DNA of 7,748 bases from Pseudomonadota bacterium (GTDB lineage Bacteria; Pseudomonadota; Alphaproteobacteria; Rhizobiales; Rhizobiaceae): positions 1 to 7,748 of the forward strand of contig JAEYRU010000159.1 of assembly GCA_023435335.1 (NCBI GenBank). The letters run 5' to 3'. How positions within the stretch are numbered: the first letter of the stretch is position 1; each line of letters opens with the position of its first letter. Made by a program: the position numbers and the translations under genes. The notes beneath the pieces were generated by a model that worked only from the letters and a program-made list of their open reading frames with translations, was not told where the DNA came from and did not search any database. Below, piece by piece: positions 1 to 5,276 of the stretch.

Positions 1-379
1 CGCGCCCGGAGTAGAGGGTATCGATCCGCGCGAACAGTGCGGCGTTCATGCTTATCGCCGAATAGTGGCGGGCCATCTTCGGCGCGATCTCGCGCTCCAG
101 CGCGCGGATCGCATCATTCGTGTGCGCGCCCGCCCGCAGCCAGAAGATCGAGGAAACCCGGTCGAGCGCCTTGCCCGAGAGTTCCAGCGCCGCGAGCGTG
201 TTGTCGATCGTCGGACGCTCAGCCGCCTCGGCAATCGCGGCGATCTCCGCTTCATGCAGGGCCAGGGCCGCGTCGAACACCGGACCGAAATCCTCGTCCC
301 GCAGCGCCGGGAAATCTGGCAGGCCGAGAGGTCCGGTCCAGTGTGTCAGAGGATGGACGGCGAGATCGATGGCGGTCAT
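1..379 (-). CDS. dcp: M3-family peptidyl-dipeptidase (Dcp-like), 5' part
   Basis: The first 126 codons of a minus-strand gene that runs off the left edge, so the catalytic HExxH zinc motif lies outside the window. The visible N-terminus reads like the M3 peptidyl-dipeptidase family: NTLAALELSGKALDRVSSIF (residues 60-79), AHTND (85-89) and LFARID (115-120) match the Dcp type better than oligopeptidase A. Family members are zinc metallopeptidases of the cytoplasm or periplasm that remove dipeptides from the C-terminus of peptides; no signal peptide is visible here. The ATG at 377-379 is preceded by GGAG four bases upstream. The gene diverges from marR, and a weak promoter may lie at 413-441 (TTGTAG, 17 bases, TAAATC on the minus strand). 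The family is clear; Dcp versus another M3 subgroup is less certain because only the N-terminus is present. Confidence 0.82.
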   Translation of the reverse strand, partial: MTAIDLAVHPLTHWTGPLGLPDFPALRDEDFGPVFDAALALHEAEIAAIAEAAERPTIDNTLAALELSGKALDRVSSIFWLRAGAHTNDAIRALEREIAPKMARHYSAISMNAALFARIDTLYSGR

Positions 380-444
380 GGAGGCTCCGGATGGATTCGT
401 GCGGCAGACGCTGATTTATGCGCCCAAGGCCGCCGCTACAACAC

Positions 445-471
445 TTGACGGCAAAGCGGCTGGATAGTAAG
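445..471 (+). promoter_or_regulatory. Candidate marR promoter
   Basis: TTGACG at 445-450 is a good -35 element. A plausible -10 is TAGTAA at 466-471 (15-base spacer, a little short) or TAAGTC at 468-473 (17 bases). The -10 region contains GATAGTAAG (463-470), which resembles the operator half-site GATAATAAG just downstream, so regulator bound at the main dyad could also contact the promoter. The -35 call is reasonable; the -10 is weak. Confidence 0.35.
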
Positions 472-474
472 TCT

Positions 475-505
475 GCATGATAATAAGGTCACCTTACTAT
501 CATGC
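475..505. promoter_or_regulatory. MarR operator dyad overlapping marR start codon
   Basis: A 31-base inverted repeat centred on base 490. The left arm GCATGATAATAAGGT pairs with the right arm ACCTTACTATCATGC around a single central C, with one mismatched pair (483/497), so 14 of 15 pairs match. An additional half-site-like copy, GATAGTAAG, lies at 463-470. MarR dimers usually bind dyads of this kind in front of their own gene. The right arm contains the marR start codon (502-504) and the left arm contains the AAGG that serves as its ribosome-binding site, so bound protein would cover the whole translation initiation region in DNA. That the cognate regulator is the adjacent MarR is inference from position. 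Confidence 0.72.
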
Positions 506-972
506 CTTCACGTTCCGACACCGACACGTTCGGCTTCCTGCTGACCGATGCGGCTCGGCTTATCCGCCAGGAGTTCGACCGGCACATCAACGAAGCCGGG
601 CTCGGCCTGACGCCCGGAGAGGCCCGCGCCCTCAGCCATGCCGCCCGCGCCGGCACGGTGCGCCAGAACGTGCTCGCCGAGCGCATGGGTGTCGAGGCGA
701 TGACGCTCTCGTCTTACCTCGACCGGCTGGAGGCCCACGGTCTCATCCACCGCACCACGGACCCCACCGACCGGCGGGCCAAGCTCGTGCATCTGACCGA
801 TTCTGCAACGGAAATGCTTGCGCGGATCCGGGAGGTCGGCGTCAAGGCGCGCGCGCGCGCCGAGAAGTCGATGACCCCGGTGGAATGGGAAACGTTGCAG
901 AGGCTGCTGAAGCGCGTCCATGCCGAGTTGAGCGGCGGGCGCGAGGAGACAAGGAAGGCTCCGGCGGCATGA
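502..972 (+). CDS. MarR-family transcriptional regulator
   Basis: A 156-residue winged-helix regulator, the usual MarR length. The helix-turn-helix spans about residues 53-82 (VRQNVLAERMGVEAMTLSSY and on to LEAHGLI). The wing holds DPTDRRAKLVHLT (87-99), the typical MarR wing motif with DxRxK-type spacing. N- and C-terminal helices would form the dimer interface. The start is fixed within narrow limits: an in-frame TAA sits at 484-486 and the ATG at 502 is the first start after it, with AAGG at 485-488 as a rather distant Shine-Dalgarno. It probably represses itself and the exporter gene it overlaps by four bases, being released by a small aromatic or drug-like ligand; the ligand cannot be read from sequence. 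A (GC)n tract at 846-861 encodes KARARA within the C-terminal dimerisation helix region. Confidence 0.92.
   Translation: MPSRSDTDTFGFLLTDAARLIRQEFDRHINEAGLGLTPGEARALSHAARAGTVRQNVLAERMGVEAMTLSSYLDRLEAHGLIHRTTDPTDRRAKLVHLTDSATEMLARIREVGVKARARAEKSMTPVEWETLQRLLKRVHAELSGGREETRKAPAA
846..861. repeat. Alternating GC tract, 16-base palindrome
   Basis: GGCGCGCGCGCGCGCC is a perfect palindrome with seven consecutive GC dinucleotides inside marR, encoding part of KARARAE. Alternating purine-pyrimidine runs like this can adopt Z-form DNA and are prone to slippage; loss or gain of one dinucleotide would shift the marR frame. High G+C and Ala/Arg codons make such runs fairly likely by chance. Confidence 0.6.
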
Positions 973-2225
973 ACGTGCAACCGCAGCCGCCGCGCCACGC
1001 CGCGCCGGTCATGAGCGAGCGGCGCGTCGGCCTCGTTGGCGCGCTGATTGTGGCGATAGGCCCCATATCGCTGGCGCTGTTCACGCCGGCCATGCCTGCG
1101 CTAGTGGCGGTGTTCGGCACCACCGAGGCGATGGTGAAGCTGACGCTTTCGTTCTACTTCGCCGGCTTCGCCATCGCCCAGCTGGTCTGCGGGCCGCTCT
1201 CCGATGGCTTCGGCCGCAAGCCGGTGACCCTCGCATTCATGCTGATCTATCTGGGCGCCAGCGTGTTCGCGGTACTTGCGCCGACGGTCGAGCTGCTGAT
1301 CGCGGCGCGCTTCCTGCAGGGCGTCGGCGCGGCTGTGGGGGTGTCGGTATCGCGCGCGCTCGTCCGTGATCTCTTCACCAATGAGCGCTCGGCCCGCATT
1401 ATGAACCTGATCGGCCTAATCATGGGCGCCGGCCCCGCTTTCGCCCCGACGCTCGGCGGCATCCTGATGGGGCTCTTCGGTTGGGAATCGATATTCATCT
1501 TCATGGCCGCCGCAGCGGCGGTGATCGTCATCACGGTGCAGTTCGCCATGCTCGAAACGGTAAGTCGCGATCTGTCGCGGATCAGGCCCCGCGCACTGCT
1601 GCGCTCCTACCGGACGTTGCTCGGCGATGCCTATTTCATGCTCTCCAGCCTTACCGTTGCGGGCGCCACCGGCGCGCTCTTCACACAGGCCACTGTGCTC
1701 CCCTTTATCCTCATGAACCGTGTCGGCCTGACCGCGACGGAGTTCGGCGTCGGGATGTTGCTGCAATCCGGCAGCTTCTTCGCCGGCTCGCTTGTTGTGC
1801 GCCGGCTGATGGGCCGCTTCAGCGCCTTCCGCCTCGTGCCCGCCGGATTGATCTTCATCGCCGCTGGCAGCGTGGGACTCGCGGCGCTGCTCAGGCTCTA
1901 CGAACCGAGCTTCCTGCTGGTGATGGCGCCGGTCGCCGTCTATGCCTTCGGCATCGCTTTCGTCATGCCCGCCATGTCCACCGCTTCGGTCGCTCCCTTC
2001 CCGCACATGGCGGGATCAGCGGCCTCGATGAGCGGTTTCCTGCAGATGGCGGGCGGTCTGGCAGGCGGCCTGATCGCCGCCGGCCTTGGCGATCCGGTAG
2101 TGGCGATGTCGACGGTCATTCCAGCGATGGGACTGGTGGCGATCGCAAGCTGGCTGGCATGGCGACTGGTGCCTGAGCCGGCGCTTGCACGGGTGGTCCT
2201 GCCGCCGGCAGGCGACGGTTCCTGA
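969..2225 (+). CDS. Bcr/CflA-type MFS drug efflux transporter
   Basis: A 418-residue 12-helix major facilitator, probably a proton-driven drug exporter of the DHA1, Bcr/CflA subgroup in the inner membrane. Landmarks: first helix with LFTPAMPALV (about 37-46), motif A as GPLSDGFGRKPV (75-86) in the loop after helix 2, motif B-like RFLQGVGAA (114-122), and the antiporter motif C as GAGPAFAPTLGG (153-164), which marks drug exporters. A cytoplasmic loop at about 197-220 separates the two halves, and an Ala/Gly-rich last helix precedes VPEP (401-404). The ATG at 969-971 overlaps the marR stop in ATGA, with AAGGA at 951-955; a second possible start is ATG 1011 (MSERR), which has no ribosome-binding site. 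The coupling to MarR implies drug-inducible export. The substrate is unknown. Confidence 0.9.
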   Translation: MNVQPQPPRHAAPVMSERRVGLVGALIVAIGPISLALFTPAMPALVAVFGTTEAMVKLTLSFYFAGFAIAQLVCGPLSDGFGRKPVTLAFMLIYLGASVFAVLAPTVELLIAARFLQGVGAAVGVSVSRALVRDLFTNERSARIMNLIGLIMGAGPAFAPTLGGILMGLFGWESIFIFMAAAAAVIVITVQFAMLETVSRDLSRIRPRALLRSYRTLLGDAYFMLSSLTVAGATGALFTQATVLPFILMNRVGLTATEFGVGMLLQSGSFFAGSLVVRRLMGRFSAFRLVPAGLIFIAAGSVGLAALLRLYEPSFLLVMAPVAVYAFGIAFVMPAMSTASVAPFPHMAGSAASMSGFLQMAGGLAGGLIAAGLGDPVVAMSTVIPAMGLVAIASWLAWRLVPEPALARVVLPPAGDGS

Positions 2226-2253
2226 GCAGGGCCCGGGTTCAGTCGAACTCAGG
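2221..2253. terminator. Possible bidirectional terminator between convergent genes
   Basis: The exporter and carbonic anhydrase genes converge with only 13 bases between their stops. CCTGAG (2221-2226) pairs with CTCAGG (2248-2253), and GTTC (2237-2240) with GAAC (2245-2248) forms a competing inner hairpin. No T-tract follows on either strand, so an intrinsic terminator is doubtful. Confidence 0.2.
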
Positions 2254-2877
2254 CCTTTCGAAGTCCCCGGTTTCCCGGTTCATCACCCACAATTCGCCGG
2301 AGGAGATGTCGAACCAGGCCCCGTGCAGCGTCAGCGAGCCCTTCTCCTCGAGTATGCGCACGCAGGGGAAGCTGCGCAGGTTGGCGATCGAGTAACGGAT
2401 CGAGATGCGCTCCAGAGCCGTCTGCCGCTCGCTAGGCGTCATCATCCCGTTTTCGGAGACGGCAGACGCGGCCGGCGCCACCAGGCTCATCCAGTGGCCT
2501 ATGAAGTCGCCCGGCGAGAGCGGCTTTTCCGCGGGGTTGAGCGCTGCATTGATGCCGCCGCAGCGACCGTGGCCGAGCACAAGGATGCGCCGTATCTTCA
2601 GCCCCTGCACCGCGAATTCCAGCGCCGCGGAAGTGCCGTGCAGGCGGTCGTCCGGCTCGTAGGGGGGCACCAGGTTGGCGACGTTGCGCACCACGAAGAG
2701 CTCGCCCGGGCCGGCGCCGAAAATTGTCTCCGGTGCGGCGCGCGAATCGCAGCACGCGATGACCATCGTCTGCGGCGTCTGCCCCTCGCGCGCCAGCGAA
2801 CGGTATCTTTCCGCGTCGAAGCGTTCGCTCTTGAAGTTGCGATACCCCTCGAGAAGGTCGTCCGGAAGATCGGTCAT
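2239..2877 (-). CDS. Beta-class carbonic anhydrase
   Basis: A 212-residue zinc enzyme that interconverts CO2 and bicarbonate in the cytoplasm, supplying bicarbonate to carboxylases and balancing pH. The beta-class signatures are complete: CCDSR (42-46) supplies the zinc cysteine C42 and the Asp44/Arg46 catalytic dyad, and HGRCGG (103-108) supplies the other zinc ligands H103 and C106. The conserved GELFVVRNVANLVPPYE segment (58-74) follows the first motif. Length is normal for the family and no signal peptide is seen. The residue after the first zinc cysteine is Cys, where Ser or Ala is more common. The ATG at 2875-2877 has only a weak GGCAGGG upstream. It lies 57 bases downstream of pdxY in the same direction and is probably cotranscribed. 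Family assignment is firm; the symbol (cynT, can or cah) cannot be chosen from sequence alone. Confidence 0.93.
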   Translation of the reverse strand: MTDLPDDLLEGYRNFKSERFDAERYRSLAREGQTPQTMVIACCDSRAAPETIFGAGPGELFVVRNVANLVPPYEPDDRLHGTSAALEFAVQGLKIRRILVLGHGRCGGINAALNPAEKPLSPGDFIGHWMSLVAPAASAVSENGMMTPSERQTALERISIRYSIANLRSFPCVRILEEKGSLTLHGAWFDISSGELWVMNRETGDFERPEFD

Positions 2878-2903
2878 GCCCTGCCGATAGCGGGAAATGC
2901 TCG

Positions 2904-2918
2904 CCGTCGCAACGACGG
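2904..2918. other. Intercistronic hairpin between pdxY and carbonic anhydrase
   Basis: CCGTCG (2904-2909) and CGACGG (2913-2918) form a perfect 6-base-pair stem with a 3-base loop in the 57-base gap. No T-tract follows in the minus-strand direction, so it is more likely an RNA-stability or processing element, or chance, than a terminator. Confidence 0.35.
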
Positions 2919-2934
2919 AGGCACCGTGGGATCC

Positions 2935-3816
2935 TCAGGCCCTGCGGCCGCCGGCCGGATGCGGCAGGTAGCGGGTCTGCACCATCGCCATCGGATGAGC
3001 GAGGCTCTGCGCGTCGGTCTCCAGCGTGAGCTCGTCGGCGCCGCGCTTTGCCGAACGGGCGAGGACCTCGAAGACCGATTCCGTCGTCGTCTGCAGCGCT
3101 TTTGTCGCGGTCTGGCCGTCGAGCAGCCGCGCCAGAAACACGGCGGCCGTGAGATCGCCGAGCCCGTTGGGTGGCCGCTGGATAATGCGATGTTCCGCCG
3201 CCATGGCGATGTCCGCGGTGACCAGCAGGTTGCCTATGCTGCCGGACATCAGTGCGGGAGCCGAGGTAACGACCATGGTCGCGGGCCCTGCGTCGAAAGC
3301 CGCTTCCGCCACCGCAGCCGCCGTTTCAAGCGCCAATCCGGACATCCATTCGAGTTCGTGGCGGTTGGGCGTCGCGATGTCCGCAAGCGGCATCAACAGG
3401 TCGCGCTGCCGGGCTGCAACCTCTTCCGGCACGTAGAGGCCGCCCTTGTCGCCCATGACGGGGTCGCAGAGATAGAGCGCATCGGGATTTCGCTTCTTCA
3501 CCGCCCTGACCAGCGAGGCGACAGCGTCCGCCTGGCTCGCCTCGCCGAGATAGCCCGAAAGCACGGCGGCCACTTCCGGCAGCCACCTCGCCGTCTCGAG
3601 ATCCTGCATCAGCGCGGCGAACTCCGCCGCAGACGGGACGATGCGGGTGGCGCGGCTGTGGCCCGGATGCCATGGAAGGACGACCGTGGGCACCGCCCAT
3701 ACCGGAAAGCCCAGCGTTTCCAGCGCGAAAACGGCGGCCCGATTGCCGACCGTGCCTCGCACCACGTGACTCGACACGACGATGACCGCGCGCGGCTCTC
3801 CCGATGGCGAGTCCAT
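2935..3816 (-). CDS. pdxY: Pyridoxal kinase, PdxY type
   Basis: A 293-residue ribokinase-superfamily kinase that phosphorylates pyridoxal with ATP to give pyridoxal 5'-phosphate in the vitamin B6 salvage pathway. Visible landmarks: VIVVSSHVVRGTVGNRAA at 11-28 (substrate end, typical of PdxY/PdxK), LPWHPGH (47-53), SGYLG (87-91), the CDPVMGD motif (117-123), TPNRHELEWMSG (149-160), TSAP (184-187), and the anion hole with catalytic base GLGD (218-221), which replaces the more usual GVGD conservatively. Length fits the family (about 285-290). The ATG at 3814-3816 has GGGACGAG a short distance upstream and begins only four bases after the stop of the small membrane-protein gene, so the two are surely cotranscribed and perhaps translationally coupled. 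The carbonic anhydrase gene follows. A link between B6 salvage and CO2 hydration is not known to me; the grouping may be simple cotranscription. Confidence 0.92.
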   Translation of the reverse strand: MDSPSGEPRAVIVVSSHVVRGTVGNRAAVFALETLGFPVWAVPTVVLPWHPGHSRATRIVPSAAEFAALMQDLETARWLPEVAAVLSGYLGEASQADAVASLVRAVKKRNPDALYLCDPVMGDKGGLYVPEEVAARQRDLLMPLADIATPNRHELEWMSGLALETAAAVAEAAFDAGPATMVVTSAPALMSGSIGNLLVTADIAMAAEHRIIQRPPNGLGDLTAAVFLARLLDGQTATKALQTTTESVFEVLARSAKRGADELTLETDAQSLAHPMAMVQTRYLPHPAGGRRA

Positions 3817-3820
3817 GTCG

Positions 3821-4033
3821 TCAACTCGTCCCAGTGAGGAACTGGTAGATCCATATGAGCGCGACGAAGAAGAGCACTATGGAAAGCACTCGGCCGATAC
3901 GCCGGCCCCAGAATTCGGCCCAGTCTCCCTCCGATCCGCTTTTCTTCGCCGCGCGCATGCGCGCCTCGGTCTCAGCTCCGACGCGATCGAGGATGCGGCG
4001 CGATTCCAGCTCGTCCCTGTCTCTGTCCGCCAA
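3821..4033 (-). CDS. Small single-pass membrane protein, conserved hypothetical
   Basis: I do not recognise a named family. With a TTG start at 4031-4033 the product has 70 residues: a charged N-terminus (ADRDRDELESRRILDRV, 2-18), a basic linker, WAEFWGRRIGR (38-48), one membrane helix about VLSIVLFFVALIWIYQFL (49-66) and a short tail. This suggests a tail-anchored protein with its charged domain in the cytoplasm. The TTG is chosen because AGGGGAG (4040-4046) sits exactly six bases upstream; a GTG at 4058-4060 would give 79 residues but has no such site, and a longer frame up to 4183 reads into low-quality sequence. A TATAGA at 4064-4069 could be its -10 element, which would place transcription start near 4057 and also favour TTG. 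It precedes pdxY by four bases. Confidence 0.7.
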   Translation of the reverse strand: MADRDRDELESRRILDRVGAETEARMRAAKKSGSEGDWAEFWGRRIGRVLSIVLFFVALIWIYQFLTGTS

Positions 4034-4063
4034 AACCGTCTCCCCTGGCGATGCGGTCACATT

Positions 4064-4092
4064 TCTATACGCTTCGCACGGCAAATCACAGT
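4064..4092 (-). promoter_or_regulatory. Weak candidate promoter for the membrane protein-pdxY-carbonic anhydrase unit
   Basis: On the minus strand TATAGA (4064-4069) is a fair -10 hexamer. The matching -35 about 17 bases upstream (around 4087-4092, ACTGTG) is poor. The rest of the 297-base gap 4034-4330 holds the rplU promoter and leader; nothing else supportable was seen in it. Confidence 0.3.
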
Positions 4093-4146
4093 GCAGGGGC
4101 TCCGGGCCGCTCGTGGAATCGCCCGGCTGACGCAGCGTTCGCCGCC

Positions 4147-4175
4147 TTGACTTAGCTTCCTCCATCAAGTATCCA
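4147..4175 (+). promoter_or_regulatory. rplU-rpmA promoter
   Basis: TTGACT (4147-4152) and TATCCA (4170-4175) are separated by exactly 17 bases. This resembles strong rhizobial housekeeping promoters, which have a CTTGAC-type -35, and the bases after the -10 are G+C-rich (GCCCGC), as is common in growth-rate-controlled ribosomal promoters. Transcription would start near 4182 and give a leader of about 150 bases before rplU. Confidence 0.6.
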
Positions 4176-4232
4176 GCCCGCAAATCCGGCGTGGAGCCCC
4201 TCCGCGCCGGTTGTTCGTTTGCAGCGGCCCGC

Positions 4233-4306
4233 GTGGGTCACGGCAAGAGTTCAAACCCGCAACGACTGACAAAAAGACGGCCGGATCGCTTGCGATCCAA
4301 GAGCCG
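4233..4306 (+). promoter_or_regulatory. Structured rplU leader with two stem-loops
   Basis: Stem 1 pairs GTGGGT (4233-4238) with ACCCGC (4255-4260), six pairs including one G-U. Stem 2 is GGATCGC (4283-4289) against GCGATCC (4292-4298), with an outer CGGC (4278-4281)/GCCG (4303-4306) helix that extends it through small internal loops. A 33-base tail with an AAAGG ribosome-binding site (4319-4323) leads to rplU. Ribosomal-protein leaders are often bound by one of the encoded proteins; whether L21 or L27 binds here is inference. Confidence 0.4.
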
Positions 4307-4330
4307 GACCGAACAGCGAAAGGCAAAAAG

Positions 4331-4867
4331 ATGTTCGCAGTCATCAAAACCGGCGGCAAGCAGTATCGCGTTGCAGCCGACGACGTGTTGACGATAGGAA
4401 ATGTAGCCGGTGAAGTCGGCGACATCCTCGAAATCGGCGAAGTTCTCGCCTTCGGCGAGGGCGACAACGTGACCCTGGGCGCGCCGCTGGTGGAAGGCGC
4501 CATGGTTACGGCGGAAGTGGTCGAGCAGGGTCGCGGCCGGAAGGTTATTGCATTCAAGAAGCGGCGCAGGCAGAATTCGCGACGCAAGCACGGTCATCGC
4601 CAGCTGCTGACGACCGTTCGCATCTCGGAGATTCTGACCGGCGGGGCCAAGCCTTCGAAGAAGGCGTCCGCCAAGCCGGCAGCAAAGGCCGAGGCGGCGC
4701 CCGCCAAGGCGGAGGCTCCCGCGAAGGCGGAGGCCAAGGCCGAAAAGGCAGAGGCCAAGAAGCCGGCGAAGGTCGCCAAGGCCGAAGCCGCTCCGGAAGC
4801 CGCCGCCGAGAAGAAGCCCGCCCGCAAGGCAGCGCCGAAGAAGGCCGCCGCCAAGTCGGACGAATAA
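4331..4867 (+). CDS. rplU: Large-subunit ribosomal protein bL21 with C-terminal extension
   Basis: A structural protein of the 50S subunit that contacts 23S rRNA. Residues 1-103 are the complete bL21 domain: MFAVIKTGGKQYRVA at the start and the family signature in FKKRRRQNSRRKHGHRQ (75-91) with the following TTVRI. The usual length is about 103, but this protein has 178 residues. Residues 105-178 form a low-complexity Ala/Lys/Glu/Pro tail with PAKAEA units and a basic end (KKPARKAAPKKAAAK), resembling histone H1-like tails. Extensions of this kind are known on L21 of rhizobial relatives. The tail is probably disordered and solvent exposed. The ATG at 4331 follows AAAGG by seven bases. The gene is first in the unit with rpmA, 22 bases downstream. 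Confidence 0.97.
   Translation: MFAVIKTGGKQYRVAADDVLTIGNVAGEVGDILEIGEVLAFGEGDNVTLGAPLVEGAMVTAEVVEQGRGRKVIAFKKRRRQNSRRKHGHRQLLTTVRISEILTGGAKPSKKASAKPAAKAEAAPAKAEAPAKAEAKAEKAEAKKPAKVAKAEAAPEAAAEKKPARKAAPKKAAAKSDE
4700..4735 (+). repeat. 18-base tandem repeat in the rplU tail
   Basis: Two adjacent 18-base units (4700-4717 and 4718-4735) differ at two positions and each encodes PAKAEA (residues 124-129 and 130-135). The shared core AAGGCGGAGGC is degenerately echoed on either side, so the tail may have grown by slippage of this unit. Confidence 0.75.
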
Positions 4868-4889
4868 GAGAGTTTGAAGGAGTACCCCG

Positions 4890-5159
4890 ATGGCACACAA
4901 GAAAGCCGGTGGTTCCTCGCGTAACGGTCGCGATTCGGAGTCCAAGCGCCTCGGCGTGAAGAAGTTCGGCGGCGAGAAGGTCGTTGCCGGAAACATCATC
5001 ATCCGCCAGCGCGGAACCAAGTGGCATCCCGGCACGAATGTCGGCATGGGCAAGGACCATACGCTTTTCGCCCTTGCAGAAGGCGAAGTGGCGTTTGCCG
5101 CCAAAGCCAACGGCCGAACCTACGTGTCGGTAAACCCGATTATGCAAGCTGCGGAGTAG
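4890..5159 (+). CDS. rpmA: Large-subunit ribosomal protein bL27
   Basis: An 89-residue 50S protein whose N-terminal arm reaches the peptidyl-transferase centre. The sequence is complete and typical: MAHKKAGGSSRNGRDSESKR at the start, then LGVKKFGGE, RQRGTKWHPGTNVGMGKDHT (40-59) and the C-terminal beta-barrel end. It starts directly with MAHKK, so it lacks the cleaved N-terminal extension of Firmicutes L27. AAGGAG (4877-4882) lies seven bases before the ATG. It follows rplU by 22 bases, the near-universal bL21-bL27 pairing, and is followed by a structured region ending in an intrinsic terminator. Confidence 0.98.
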   Translation: MAHKKAGGSSRNGRDSESKRLGVKKFGGEKVVAGNIIIRQRGTKWHPGTNVGMGKDHTLFALAEGEVAFAAKANGRTYVSVNPIMQAAE

Positions 5160-5175
5160 CCGGTTCCGCACCACA

Positions 5176-5205
5176 ACACCGGCGCCCCATCTCGGGATCC
5201 GGTGT
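5176..5205 (+). other. Stem-loop upstream of the rpmA terminator
   Basis: ACACCGG (5176-5182) pairs perfectly with CCGGTGT (5199-5205) around a 16-base loop. The loop contains CCCATCTC (5186-5193), which is an exact complement of GAGATGGG (5233-5240) in the 5' arm of the terminator. It may be a 3'-end stability hairpin or part of a switch with the terminator. Confidence 0.5.
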
Positions 5206-5229
5206 CTGGAAAAGCCAGAAGAAGATCAG

Positions 5230-5262
5230 GGGGAGATGGGTCGCCATCTCCCCTTTTTCTTT
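5230..5262 (+). terminator. Intrinsic terminator after rpmA
   Basis: A perfect 10-base-pair stem GGGGAGATGG (5230-5239) and CCATCTCCCC (5244-5253) with a GTCG tetraloop, directly followed by TTTTTCTTT. This is a textbook Rho-independent terminator 70 bases past the rpmA stop. The next gene starts 14 bases beyond its T-tract. Confidence 0.93.
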
Positions 5263-5276
5263 GCCTGGAGGGACCC

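Noticed and set aside
477..968. Extension of the exporter frame upstream to ATG 477
   Set aside because: The added residues are Arg/Pro/His-rich shadow sequence of marR; the exporter begins naturally at ATG 969 with the ATGA overlap.
2185..3837. A 550-codon open frame on the plus strand across the carbonic anhydrase and pdxY genes
   Set aside because: It is antisense to two genes with complete catalytic motifs, is rich in Arg and His as expected for a shadow frame at high G+C, and has no recognisable domain.
4184..4330. A tRNA or small RNA gene in the gap before rplU
   Set aside because: No cloverleaf could be formed; the GTTCAAAC-like segment near 4249 lacks a matching T-arm, acceptor stem and CCA end.
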